DNA of 64,000 nt from Fen-1258 sp964449775 (GTDB taxonomy: Bacteria; Bacteroidota; Ignavibacteria; Ignavibacteriales; Melioribacteraceae): contig CAYVBQ010000018.1 in NCBI GenBank assembly GCA_964449775.1, forward strand, positions 12,592-76,591, written 5' to 3'. Of the stretch, positions 26,399-35,480 are shown piece by piece (within the stretch, counting starts at the first letter, position 1; each line of letters begins with the position of its first letter). The notes under the pieces are model-generated. The model had not been told where the DNA came from. It was given only the letters and a program-made list of their open reading frames with translations, and did no database searches. A program made the translations under genes and the position numbers.

Positions 26399-27364
26399 TT
26401 ACTTCAAAAACTCTTCTGTTAAAGCCACACCGCCGTAGAGTGCCGCATCATCCCCAAGCTTTGTTTCAAATATTTTGACAAATTCACCCGGTTCTTTTAA
26501 TACAGATTCTTTGAAAGCCTTTTTAATTCTCGGAATCATAAATTCGTGCATTGCCTCAATCACTCCGCCTCCGAGCACAATGGTGTCAATGTTCAGTAGA
26601 GTAGTTAGACTGCCGAGAACAGTACCAATCGTTGTTGCTGCTCGTCCAACAATCTTAGTAGCAAGCTGGTCTTCCTTTTTCACTGCTTCAGCGAGTGCTT
26701 TGCTCTTCAATTGTTTCTTGGGTGATTCGTATTCTTTAAGAATACTCTTCTTGCCTTTATTCAATCCTCTTTTAAGATCACGAACGATTGCCGTTCTGCT
26801 CGCAGTTAATTCAAACGTTGTACGGTTAGAAAAAGTTGAGAATTCTCCTTTTGGCTCGACAATGATATGACCAATCTCTCCTGCAAAGAAAGATGAACCA
26901 CGATACAACTTTCCATCAAAGAATAACGCGCCGCCAATGCCGGTGCCAATAAAAACAACCAGCATGTTTTTTACATCCAATCCTAATTCAAATTTCTTTA
27001 TTCCTAGCCCGGCAAGGTTTACATCATTCTCAATCAATATAGGAATGGTAGTCTCTTTCGCCAAAGCTTCCTTAATATTAAAATTCGTAATTCCAAGGTT
27101 AGGTGCACTTCCAATTATTCCTGTGAAAGGATTTACTGTGCCCGGAACACCCAGACAAACCGATTTAAGATCCTTTTCAATTAACTTATTCTCTTCCAAT
27201 AGTCTCTTTACACAACCGGCAATTGACTTGACCAGATACTCGTTCCCTTTCTCCATATCGGTTGATATTTTCACCCGCGATACGATTTCATTATTGGAGT
27301 TGATTAATGCCGATAATATCTTTGTTCCACCAAGGTCAACAGAGATAATAAATTGAGGAGTCAT
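26399..27364 (-). CDS. ROK-family sugar kinase without the usual zinc motif
   Basis: A 321-residue ROK protein, probably a glucokinase-like enzyme: SVDLGGTKILSALIN (phosphate 1), CLGVPGTVNPFTG, LIENDVNLAGLG, GTGIGGALFFDGKLYRGSSF, FAGEIGHIIVEP and the C-terminal TIVLGGGVIEAM. The CxCGxxGCxE zinc site that normally follows GEIGH is absent, replaced by GEFSTFSNRTTFELTAS. The substrate cannot be assigned. The catalytic aspartate in IENDVN is present, so activity is plausible. Confidence 0.88.
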   Translation of the reverse strand: MTPQFIISVDLGGTKILSALINSNNEIVSRVKISTDMEKGNEYLVKSIAGCVKRLLEENKLIEKDLKSVCLGVPGTVNPFTGIIGSAPNLGITNFNIKEALAKETTIPILIENDVNLAGLGIKKFELGLDVKNMLVVFIGTGIGGALFFDGKLYRGSSFFAGEIGHIIVEPKGEFSTFSNRTTFELTASRTAIVRDLKRGLNKGKKSILKEYESPKKQLKSKALAEAVKKEDQLATKIVGRAATTIGTVLGSLTTLLNIDTIVLGGGVIEAMHEFMIPRIKKAFKESVLKEPGEFVKIFETKLGDDAALYGGVALTEEFLK

Positions 27365-27522
27365 GCTCTATCCGCTTAATTAGATTATTGTTGTCAACTA
27401 ACTTATTATTGGATGAAAAAATTTATAAATTCAAGTCGTAATTAAAACAATTATGGATAGAGTGCGATTGCCTATATCTTTCAAACGCAAGATAGTAATT
27501 TCTAAACACCGAGGAAGATGTA

Positions 27523-29151
27523 ATGTATATTAATTTTTCAGATATCCCGACACATCAGAATCTTTTTCTCGATTATATGCATGAATTCGAGAACGTCGAA
27601 CGATTTTATGGGAAGAACTTCAGAGCGGTTGATCAATACCTTCCTCTCTTTCAAAAGTTATCTGAGAAAGAGAGACCCCATCGGGAAATGATTTATGAGA
27701 TTATCAAATCGCAGTATAACAATCCTATGTCATCAAAAAAAACTCTTCAGAATATTGAACTGCTCAATTCAAAAAAGACAATTGTAGTTGCAACGGGACA
27801 ACAACTTGGAATATTCGGCGGACCTCTTTACACTATTTATAAATCAATTACGGCAATAAAACTTTGTAATCACCTCAAAGAGAAATTTGATGAATATAAT
27901 TTTGTTCCCATCTTTTGGCTGGAAGGCGATGACCACGATTTTGACGAAGCACGGAATTTCTCTCTTCTCAACAACGAAAACCAAATCCTTAATATGAAAT
28001 ATGATGACGGACAGCTCGATGAAGTAAATCGCGGCGCTATCGGTTTCTTGAAATTCAATCAAAATATAGAAAATGTTTTTACACAATTAAGTGCCGGATT
28101 ACGCGAGACAGAATTCAAAGCATCTCTTCTTGAATTATTACGATCGATTTATCAACCTGAAAAGACTTTTCTTGAATCATTCCGCGAATTGATGATTCAG
28201 CTTTTTGATGAATTTGGTTTGATAGTTTTTAATCCCACCGACTCTGCAGTGAAAAGAGTTCTTTCTCCTCTATTTGCCAAGGAGTTAACAGAATTCGGCG
28301 ATCACACCGGATTATTGGTAGAGCGTAGTGCCGAGCTTGAAGAAGTTTACCATGCACAAGTAAAGGTAAAACCGATTAATTTATTTTACATAGAAGAGCA
28401 TGAACGGTTATCAATCGAACCGACAGAGACCGGTGAATATCGCTTAAAAGGTAAACGTAAGAAATTCACTCAAGAAGAGCTTCTTAAACAGTTGGAATTT
28501 TCACCCGAAAAATTTAGTCCTAATGTATTGCTAAGACCGATATGTCAGGATTTTCTCTTCCCTACAGCGTTTTATGTGGGAGGACCCGGAGAAATCAGTT
28601 ACTTCGCGCAAGTCTCTCCACTTTACAAGATTTATGATATTGATGAGCCGTTCATTTATCCGAGATCATCTGCCACAATCGTAGAAAAAGGTGTTAAAAT
28701 AATCCTTGAAAAAAATAATCTGGAATATGTGGATATTTTTACAGAAGAAGATGAATTGATTAAAAAAATTGTTTCGGCATCTTCAGAAATAAATCTAGAA
28801 ATGCTTTTTCAAAACACTGCTGATGAGATTAATGGTTCGTTGAACCAGATTAATCAACTACTACCTTTAATTGATAAAACGCTTGGAGACCTCACAGTAA
28901 AATCGAAACTAAGAATTGAAGAAACTCTAAATGCCTTGAAAGCCAAAGCAATTGAAGCTGAAAAAAGAAAATATGAGACTACAATCCGGCAGGTGAGTAA
29001 AGTGCGCAATGTTCTCTTTCCAAACAGCAATTTGCAAGAACGCGAACTAAGCTGGATCTACTTTGCCAATAAATACGGGATTGATATTGTGAAGTGGATT
29101 TTTGATGAACTCGCCATTAACAAGTTCGAGCATCAGATTTTAGAGATGTAA
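27523..29151 (+). CDS. bshC: Bacillithiol biosynthesis protein BshC
   Basis: The last step of bacillithiol synthesis, joining cysteine to glucosaminyl-malate, is assigned to BshC. The 542-residue protein has the family N terminus (LFLDYMHEFENVERFYGKNF), VVATGQQLGIFGGPLYTIYK, FWLEGDDHDFDEA, and LLRPICQDFLFPTAFYVGGP, plus the C-terminal coiled coil. Length matches the family. It stands alone here; bshA and bshB are not in the window. GAGGAAG precedes ATG. Confidence 0.93.
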   Translation: MYINFSDIPTHQNLFLDYMHEFENVERFYGKNFRAVDQYLPLFQKLSEKERPHREMIYEIIKSQYNNPMSSKKTLQNIELLNSKKTIVVATGQQLGIFGGPLYTIYKSITAIKLCNHLKEKFDEYNFVPIFWLEGDDHDFDEARNFSLLNNENQILNMKYDDGQLDEVNRGAIGFLKFNQNIENVFTQLSAGLRETEFKASLLELLRSIYQPEKTFLESFRELMIQLFDEFGLIVFNPTDSAVKRVLSPLFAKELTEFGDHTGLLVERSAELEEVYHAQVKVKPINLFYIEEHERLSIEPTETGEYRLKGKRKKFTQEELLKQLEFSPEKFSPNVLLRPICQDFLFPTAFYVGGPGEISYFAQVSPLYKIYDIDEPFIYPRSSATIVEKGVKIILEKNNLEYVDIFTEEDELIKKIVSASSEINLEMLFQNTADEINGSLNQINQLLPLIDKTLGDLTVKSKLRIEETLNALKAKAIEAEKRKYETTIRQVSKVRNVLFPNSNLQERELSWIYFANKYGIDIVKWIFDELAINKFEHQILEM

Positions 29152-29472
29152 TATTCATTTTTAAGCCTCAATCCGTGAAATATTACTTAGTACATATATT
29201 TACGAGGATTCGAACCAGCGATCCTTTATTTGTAAGAGTTTTAAAACCATTTTTTCACTTTTTAATTTTGCGGTTGTAGTCCATTTCCGAACAATATTAT
29301 GACTAGTATCTTAAAATAAGAGCATGAGATACTTCAGTTTTACGGTTATTTTATTAGAATAAACACTTTAACTCTAAAAATTTATCGGTTGGTTTCGATA
29401 AAAAAGCAAAGCCTGATTTATGATCAGGCTTTCCGGTAGTGTTTCAATTCACAAAGAGGTTGCGCTCTTATG
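29152..29472. other. Intergenic region with a tRNA-like remnant and a terminator
   Basis: At 29203-29250 the sequence GAGGATTCGAACCAGCGATC and TTTGTAAG resembles the T arm and anticodon arm of the tRNA-Val at 31148-31222 read on the same strand, but it does not fold into a full tRNA. The terminator at 29408 follows. No protein gene seen. Confidence 0.4.
29408..29432 (-). terminator. Terminator of the duplicated-domain lipoprotein gene
   Basis: AAAGCCTGAT / ATCAGGCTTT with a 5-base loop. On the minus strand it is followed by GCTTTTTTA, as expected for a rho-independent terminator 40 bases after the stop. Confidence 0.85.
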
Positions 29473-30618
29473 TTATTGTTTTGTTAGAGATACATCATCA
29501 AAGAAGGCAGTACCCGATGTTTTAGTCCCATAGATTAAATAAAAAGTAACAGCCTTTGTGTTAACCGGTACTTTATCTAAAGTTACACTGTGCTTTTTCC
29601 AATCAAATGTACCATTTATTAAGATATTATTTTGAGTTGTTGAAAAAGCCGCTGCAACTCCGGATGGTGGAAAAGTATCGTCACACCTTATTGCAATATA
29701 AATCCCGCCCCCGCTGAGTTGTTTTGCCTTAATATTCACGTCCAAGGTTAGTTTCTTACCAATTAAGTCAGTAGCCATTATGGTTTGGGCCCAAAAGGCA
29801 AAGTAAGTATTTGATTCAGCGGTAGTAATACTAACCGAATGACTTGGGGATAAATATTCACTCGTTTCCCAATTAAAATTAAAACCACTACCGCTTGAAC
29901 CGGTCCACCATGCGTCTGGAGAATACGCTCCAGTTTCAAAGTTACCGTTATATACATTTGTCAAAGGTGGTGACGCGGTCGAGGAAGCTAAACTTAAGTC
30001 ATCAAAGAAAACAGTTCCATTCTTTGATGCAATTAGCATGTATACGGTCAAAGATTTAATATTCTCTGGAACAGGATCCAATTTCACTTCCAACGTTCTC
30101 CAATTGGTGCTCCCTTTAAGTTCAATTTTACCTTGAGTTGTTGCGAAAGCCTCGGCAGATCCATTTGGAACATCGGTATCGTCTCCGCGAAAGACCAGCA
30201 TCACTCCATCACCATCAACACCTGAATACTTTGTAGAAACAGATATTGTAACTTTCTTACCTACAAACTGTGCGGCTTTAAATGTCTGAGCCCAGTACAC
30301 AAAGTTTCCACTCTTCGCATCCTTGGATTCGATGCTTAATGAATGTGTTGGAGAAACGGATTCTTTATCAGAATAAACAAAAGAATATCCATTGAAAGTA
30401 GTCCCGCCCTTCCAATATCCAACTGTTTGATTTTCCATATTACCATTTGTAATCGAATTTTGTGATGTCACGAGATCGGTTCCAAATGCTTCTTGACCGT
30501 AACTAATTCCGCTATTATTCTCAGGTTCGGTCAGATTTGAGTTATCCTCTTTACAGCTCCAATAAAATACTGTAAGTAAAATAGTAATGAGTGATAGAGC
30601 ATTCCTTGGTAATTTCAT
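29473..30618 (-). CDS. Lipoprotein with two tandem jelly-roll-like domains
   Basis: 381 residues. Signal SLITILLTVFYWSC ends in a lipobox cysteine. Two homologous domains of about 155 residues follow. The first begins NGNMENQTVGYWKGG and ends GTVFFDDLSLASS; the second begins NGNFETGAYSPDAWW and ends GTAFFDDVSLTKQ. Shared internal motifs (SPTHSLSIES / SPSHSVSITT, FATTQGKI / FSTTQNNI) show an internal duplication. The NGNFE...FDDVSL frame is typical of carbohydrate-binding-like beta sandwiches. Ligand unknown. GGAGGTG before ATG 30618 fixes the start. Confidence 0.8.
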   Translation of the reverse strand: MKLPRNALSLITILLTVFYWSCKEDNSNLTEPENNSGISYGQEAFGTDLVTSQNSITNGNMENQTVGYWKGGTTFNGYSFVYSDKESVSPTHSLSIESKDAKSGNFVYWAQTFKAAQFVGKKVTISVSTKYSGVDGDGVMLVFRGDDTDVPNGSAEAFATTQGKIELKGSTNWRTLEVKLDPVPENIKSLTVYMLIASKNGTVFFDDLSLASSTASPPLTNVYNGNFETGAYSPDAWWTGSSGSGFNFNWETSEYLSPSHSVSITTAESNTYFAFWAQTIMATDLIGKKLTLDVNIKAKQLSGGGIYIAIRCDDTFPPSGVAAAFSTTQNNILINGTFDWKKHSVTLDKVPVNTKAVTFYLIYGTKTSGTAFFDDVSLTKQ

Positions 30619-31147
30619 TAACACCTCCACAACATTGAAAAATAGTTAGTTGATTCAATTCAAGGTCTGAGATAGTGGGGAGAGGATAATTCGCTGTTTG
30701 GATGTTCCCTCAAATTGTGAGTATAATCTAAAAACTAGAAATAATAGATGCAATAGAAAAAATTTGGTACTAAATTCTTTGAGTTCTAATAACCCCTCGA
30801 ATTCGACTTTAAAATCATTGAAGCGGAAACTGTGAGACTTAGATTATCCTAAAAGGAGTCTTTCTGATTGTTAAGGCAAAATTGAATTCTGAGCACATCC
30901 CCACTCAAAATTTAGCCTTAACGATTACTTTCTCTTCGTATTACTTTTTCTATTTGCATTTTTACATATGGATTAAGTATGGGACTGCAAAAAAGTGGAA
31001 ATGAATTGTAGAAGAGTTGTACTGAAAACTAGATCGAAACTTTTCCAAGATAATTATTCGGTTATACCCCCTAATTTCTATTTCCATCAATAACGATATA
31101 AAACACGAAACCCTTGCAACTTATGTAGTTACAAGGGTTTGTTCTTG
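30619..31147. other. Intergenic region with a hairpin
   Basis: GTTAAGGC at 30870 pairs with GCCTTAAC at 30915-30922 (AT-rich partly paired interior). The rest is AT-rich with no supported gene. The terminator at 31108 belongs to the tRNA-Val transcript. Confidence 0.5.
31108..31140 (-). terminator. Terminator after tRNA-Val
   Basis: AAACCCTTG / CAAGGGTTT outer stem with a further inner AAC/GTT pairing. It lies just 3' of the tRNA on the minus strand. Confidence 0.75.
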
Positions 31148-31222
31148 TGGGGGCTGATGGGTTCGAACCACCGACCCTCTGCTTGTAAGGCAGATGCTCT
31201 GAACCAACTGAGCTAAGCCCCC
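31148..31222 (-). tRNA. tRNA-Val (anticodon TAC)
   Basis: The acceptor stem GGGGGCT pairs with AGCCCCC and is followed by discriminator A. The D arm contains AGCTCAGTTGGT, the anticodon stem-loop is CTGCCTTACAAGCAG with TAC at positions 34-36, and the T loop is GGTTCGAACC. CCA is not encoded. Its 5' end is repeated in the 85-bp array next to it. Confidence 0.95.
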
Positions 31223-31493
31223 AAATTAATTGCTACAACAATTAAGAACAACTTTTTTCAATTCCTGAACTCCCGCAAAGCCGGACAGGCAACTGAGCTA
31301 AGCCCCCAAATTAATTGCTACAACAATTAAGAACAACTTTTTTCNNNNNNNNNNNNNNNNNNNNNNNNNNNNNNNNNNNNNNNNNNNNNNNNNNNNNNNN
31401 NNNNNNNNNNNNNNNNNNNNNNNNNNNNNNNNNNNNNNNNNNNNAATTCCTGAACTCCCGCAAAGCCGGACAGGCAACTGAGCTAAGCCCCCA
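31206..31493. repeat. 85-bp tandem repeat containing the tRNA-Val 5' end
   Basis: AACTGAGCTAAGCCCCCAAA recurs at 31206 and 31291 (period 85), and the unit resumes after the N gap with AACTG at 31476. Each unit holds the first 17 bases of the tRNA, about 37 bases of spacer, and TCCTGAACTCCCGCAAAGCC with GGACAGGC. The copy number is hidden by the gap. Confidence 0.85.
31345..31444. other. Scaffold gap of 100 N
   Basis: Exactly 100 N, a conventional join size. The tandem repeat on both sides explains why assembly broke here; true length is unknown. Confidence 0.98.
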
Positions 31494-31574
31494 AAAATTA
31501 AAAGAGCGTTAAAATTTGCGCACTAATTATAGAACATTTAATTGATAGTTTCAACAGACCTAGAAAATATTTTG

Positions 31575-31647
31575 AGCGGGCGACGGGACTCGAACCCGCG
31601 ACAACCGGCTTGGGAAGCCGATACTCTACCAACTGAGTTACGCCCGC
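31575..31647 (-). tRNA. tRNA-Gly (anticodon CCC)
   Basis: The acceptor stem GCGGGCG pairs with CGCCCGC and is followed by discriminator T. The D arm is AACTCAGTTGGTAGAGT, and the anticodon arm CGGCTTCCCAAGCCG has loop TTCCCAA, giving CCC. The T arm is GCGGGTTCGAGTCCCG. CCA is not encoded. Confidence 0.93.
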
Positions 31648-31807
31648 AAGAATTTTCTAATAACAACGTCAAAGTTACTCTAATCTATCACTTCTCTCAA
31701 ATAAACATTATAAGAAATATACAAATCCTAACACAAACAAATTTATAACCAGTATAAGACTTAATCAAGATTTATTTATTTTGCAATTAACATTACTATA
31801 AAAGGTC

Positions 31808-32479
31808 ATGGGTAAAAAACAAAACAAGCAAGATCAAATAAGTGAACTAGTTATCCTCTTTACTATTCTGATCATCAGTTTTTTTCTGTGGGATACTTAT
31901 TTCATCTACCCAATAAAACTGATTGTGGTTTTATTACATGAAATTAGCCACGTATTTGCCTCGCTAATTAGCGGTGGTAAAATTATAGAAATGAACATCG
32001 GTTTTGATCTCGGCGGTAAATGTGAAACCGAAGGCGGCAATACTATTTTCATAGCATCGGCAGGTTATTTGGGAAGTCTACTTTGGGGATTATTATTCTT
32101 TCTTTCACCTAATAACCAAAAGACCGGTTTTTGGATTATCATTTCAATATCTGCCCTTATTCTTATAACATCAATAAGCGTTTCAGCTAACAGCACATTC
32201 GTCATACTTGCTTTGATTCTATCGTCACTTTTGGTTTCATCCGCATTTTTTTTACGAATACCGATCATCACAATTATTGTTCGCGCATTTGGGTTGATTA
32301 GCTGCATTTATGTTCTCTTCGATATAAAGGATGATCTACTTTCCCACACAATTGTATTATCAGATGCTTCTATTCTTTCAAGTCTTACAAATATTCCGGT
32401 TACATTGATTGGCTTGTCGTGGGCTTTTGTTTCAATTGTTGGAATCTACATTGCGATGCGGTTTAGCTATAAGGATTGA
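31808..32479 (+). CDS. M50B-like integral membrane zinc metalloprotease
   Basis: 223 residues and about six membrane segments. The zinc site HEISH in VVLLHEISHVFASL is the HExxH motif, inside a helix as in M50 site-2-protease relatives; SAGYLGSLLWG and a GLISC/VLFDIKDDLL segment further along may supply the remaining ligand region. This fits the small M50B-like family, whose substrates are unknown. The only ATG with homology is used. Confidence 0.75.
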   Translation: MGKKQNKQDQISELVILFTILIISFFLWDTYFIYPIKLIVVLLHEISHVFASLISGGKIIEMNIGFDLGGKCETEGGNTIFIASAGYLGSLLWGLLFFLSPNNQKTGFWIIISISALILITSISVSANSTFVILALILSSLLVSSAFFLRIPIITIIVRAFGLISCIYVLFDIKDDLLSHTIVLSDASILSSLTNIPVTLIGLSWAFVSIVGIYIAMRFSYKD

Positions 32480-32481
32480 TC

Positions 32482-33807
32482 TTATAGTTCCTTAGCATAT
32501 TCGGTTTCATCTTTTACAAAACTCAAAATTCCAAGTCCTACTACGAAGAAAATGGAGATTGTAAGAATCGCAAATCTCTGCTCACCCGTTATATAACTCA
32601 CAAAACCAAAAACTAATGGTCCCAGAATAGCAGAACTTTTCCCGAACAAGGAATAGAAACCGAAAAATTCCGTCTTCCGGTCGAACGGCGTCAATCGAGA
32701 CATCAGACTTCTGCTTGTTGATTGAGTTGCGCCCATTACACTTCCGGCTAATAATCCCACAAAATAAAAACTCATTCTTGAGACTGAATCAATGTCAGAA
32801 TTTAAAAGTTTGCTCAAATGCTGAATTACGAAACCGTTCTTATCGCTCGATGCAAATGCGAAAATAATAGTGATTATCCAAATGACTAATGAGAGAACAA
32901 GTGATTTCTTCTGTCCGAATGAATCTGCGAGAAGACCGAATGCAAGGGAACCGAGGATTGCTGTTGTTTGTACTATCAAAAAGAAAACTATTAATTCTTC
33001 CATTGTAAAATGAAGTGTTGTGCTGGCGTAATTACCTGAGAAATAGATTACGGTATTGACACCTTCGATGTAAAAGAAGAATGCCAGCAAAAACAATGAC
33101 AAGTTTTTATAGTTCTTTAAATGAGAAATTGTATTGAATACACGTGTTATTCCAATCTTTACAAAGGATTCATCTCTTACAACTTTTTTACGGTTATCTT
33201 TAATAAATATGAAAAGCGGTACGGCAAAAATCAAGAATACCAATGCAGAGATCGGGAAAGTTTCTTTAATCATATTTGATTTAATGAAAGGAAAAACCAA
33301 TGCGAGTGTGGTTAGAGATCCCAGATAACCCATTGCAAAACCATACCCGCTTACTCTTCCGAAATTTTTTGGTGCAGTAATTTCGGGAAGGAATGAATCA
33401 TAAAAAACCAAACCGGCTTCAAAACCAACATTTGCAATTATAAATAGTGTAAGACCTAGAAACACATCTCCTCTATTTACAAAGTAGAGAAGGCATGTTG
33501 AGATGATGCATACGAGCGTGAAGAAAAGTAAAAATCTTTTTTTACCGGCTGAGTAATCGGCAATAGCGCCAAGAACCGGTGAGATCAATGCTGTAATGAG
33601 CATTGAAACACTTGTACCAATACTCCAGTAAAAGTCACCTACAGCTTTTCCCTCAACAACAGTCTGTTTGAAATAAACTGCATAAAGAAATGTTACAACT
33701 ACGATTGAATAAGAAGTGTTCGCAAAATCGAAGAGAGTCCAGATAAAAACTCTAAACTTCTCGCTCGATCTATTCTTCGTTGGATTTTTTTGGTAAGGAT
33801 TCTTCAA
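32482..33807 (-). CDS. MFS transporter, UMF1/Atg22-like
   Basis: A 441-residue protein of about 12 membrane segments. The N terminus FIWTLFDFANTSYSIVVVTF is the signature of the UMF1/vacuole-effluxer-type MFS family; GRVSGYGFAMGYLGSL and the later QSTSRSLMSRLTPFDRKTEFFGFY (split as two motifs) are also typical. Related proteins export amino acids or small metabolites; the substrate here is not known. The start overlaps nusB by 38 bases, so the two are in one operon. Confidence 0.87.
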   Translation of the reverse strand: MKNPYQKNPTKNRSSEKFRVFIWTLFDFANTSYSIVVVTFLYAVYFKQTVVEGKAVGDFYWSIGTSVSMLITALISPVLGAIADYSAGKKRFLLFFTLVCIISTCLLYFVNRGDVFLGLTLFIIANVGFEAGLVFYDSFLPEITAPKNFGRVSGYGFAMGYLGSLTTLALVFPFIKSNMIKETFPISALVFLIFAVPLFIFIKDNRKKVVRDESFVKIGITRVFNTISHLKNYKNLSLFLLAFFFYIEGVNTVIYFSGNYASTTLHFTMEELIVFFLIVQTTAILGSLAFGLLADSFGQKKSLVLSLVIWIITIIFAFASSDKNGFVIQHLSKLLNSDIDSVSRMSFYFVGLLAGSVMGATQSTSRSLMSRLTPFDRKTEFFGFYSLFGKSSAILGPLVFGFVSYITGEQRFAILTISIFFVVGLGILSFVKDETEYAKEL

Positions 33808-34249
33808 TAAGTCCTCTACCGCTTTTATTCAGCGTGCCCTCTTTTTTGAGGTCGGATAAAATTGCATCGAGAATGCCATTAATAAATTTTCCGCTGTTGG
33901 CGGTGGAATAATCTTTGGCAATGTCAATCACTTCATTAATAGAAACTTTTGGCGGGATCTCCTGGAAATAAAATATTTCTGCCATACCGATCCTAAGCAA
34001 AATTCGATCAATCAAAGCAATTCTTTCCATTTCCCAATTTTCCACTCTCGTGCGAATTTGATCATCAAGCTCCTTTCTATTTGCCACAACTCTATTGATC
34101 AACTGTTTAGCGAATAATATATCGCTCTCAGCGCTCACATCGGCTAAAATTCCATTTGTAAGGACAGTTAAGCCTTCACCATTGAATTCATAAGCATAAA
34201 GAACTTGTAGAACCTTCTCCCGTATTTCTCTTCTATTCGATTTTTTCAT
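33770..34249 (-). CDS. nusB: Transcription antitermination protein NusB
   Basis: An all-helical RNA-binding protein of rRNA antitermination. The N terminus SNRREIREKVLQVLYAYE and the C-terminal IDRILLRIGMAEIFYFQEIPP with SINEVIDIAKDYSTANSGKF and NGILDAIL are family hallmarks. ATG at 34249 (MKKSNRR) is preferred to one 20 codons upstream because the family begins here. At 159 residues it is normal length. Confidence 0.92.
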   Translation of the reverse strand: MKKSNRREIREKVLQVLYAYEFNGEGLTVLTNGILADVSAESDILFAKQLINRVVANRKELDDQIRTRVENWEMERIALIDRILLRIGMAEIFYFQEIPPKVSINEVIDIAKDYSTANSGKFINGILDAILSDLKKEGTLNKSGRGLIEESLPKKSNEE

Positions 34250-34354
34250 CGTTTTAAACAAGATTTCAAATTTTGATGCCCAATCTACATGCTTAATTTC
34301 AAAAAACAAAAGAGAAGTTGAACCTCGCTTCTCTTAATAGTGCATTTTAGCTAT

Positions 34355-35446
34355 TTATCTGACATTAGAATTGGAACACGGCGTATAAATTTTTCTAATA
34401 CCACCGATCTTTGCCAATCTTTCTTCTGCAATTTTATTTGATGAGACGTGTGTTGGAATATTCTGTTCTTTCGATACTTTAATAATCCTTGAGAGAATAT
34501 CGTAGATTCCTTCGGCATGTTTCATTGCACGGTCTTGTCTGTAACCTTCAAGTTCGTTGGCAACATTTATTAAACCGCCTGCGTTAATCACATAATCCGG
34601 CGCGTAAAGAATATTTTTATCCAAAAGCATCTGACCATTTCTGTCTTCCTCTTCAAGTTGATTGTTCGCACCGCCTGCAATAATCTGGGCTTTTATCATC
34701 GGGATTGTTTTATCATTGAGAACGGCTCCGAGAGCATTGGGTGAAAAAATATCAACATCCAATTCATATATCTCCTCAGGCTTAACAACATGGGCTTTAA
34801 TAGTTTCAAGAACACGTTGAACTTTGCTATCAATAATATCTGTAATAAATATTTCTGCACCTTCACTATAAAGATGTTCACAAAGATTACGAGCAACATG
34901 ACCGGCACCTTGGACAGCAATTTTTTTCCCGCGAAGGGAATCATTTCCCCATTGGGCATTTGCACACGCTTTCATTCCAACATAAACCCCGTAAGATGTA
35001 ACAGGAGAGGGATCGCCCGAACCACCGAGAGCTTTAGAAATTCCGGTCACAAATTTTGTCTCCATCCGCACATATTCCATATCACGGACATTAGTACCAA
35101 CATCCTCAGCAGTGATGTATCTACCCCCAAGTCCTTCAACAAATTTTCCAAATGTTCTAAAAAGCATTTCGTTTTTCTTAGTAGCTGAATCTCCTAAAAT
35201 AACTGCCTTGCCTCCGCCAAGATTTAACCCGGCAACAGCCGCTTTGTACGTCATTCCACGTGATAATCTTAATACATCGTTCAAAGCTTGATCAACTGAT
35301 TTGTAATTCAACATTCTTGTGCCACCGAGAGCCGGTCCCAATGTAGTATTGTGAATAGCAATGATTGCTTTCAAACCGGATTCAACGTTTGAGCAAAACA
35401 CAACTTGTTCGTGTCCAAATTTTTCCATCACATTAAAATTTTCCAT
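34355..35446 (-). CDS. ldh: Leucine dehydrogenase (Glu/Leu/Phe/Val dehydrogenase family)
   Basis: Reversible NAD-dependent deamination of branched-chain amino acids. GPALGGTRMLNY and GMTYKAAVAGLNLGGGKAVI contain the catalytic and substrate lysines. The dinucleotide-binding site is KIAVQGAGHVARNLCEHL. ADYVINAGGLINVANEL is typical of the leucine branch. 363 residues, as expected. GGAG lies just before ATG. Confidence 0.92.
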   Translation of the reverse strand: MENFNVMEKFGHEQVVFCSNVESGLKAIIAIHNTTLGPALGGTRMLNYKSVDQALNDVLRLSRGMTYKAAVAGLNLGGGKAVILGDSATKKNEMLFRTFGKFVEGLGGRYITAEDVGTNVRDMEYVRMETKFVTGISKALGGSGDPSPVTSYGVYVGMKACANAQWGNDSLRGKKIAVQGAGHVARNLCEHLYSEGAEIFITDIIDSKVQRVLETIKAHVVKPEEIYELDVDIFSPNALGAVLNDKTIPMIKAQIIAGGANNQLEEEDRNGQMLLDKNILYAPDYVINAGGLINVANELEGYRQDRAMKHAEGIYDILSRIIKVSKEQNIPTHVSSNKIAEERLAKIGGIRKIYTPCSNSNVR

Positions 35447-35480
35447 TATTTCTCCAAATAAATTAAGATATCAGTTAAAG

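Noticed and set aside
31315..31512. 65-residue ORF across the N gap
   Set aside because: Half of it is undefined residues from the 100 N; it only arises from the tandem repeat.
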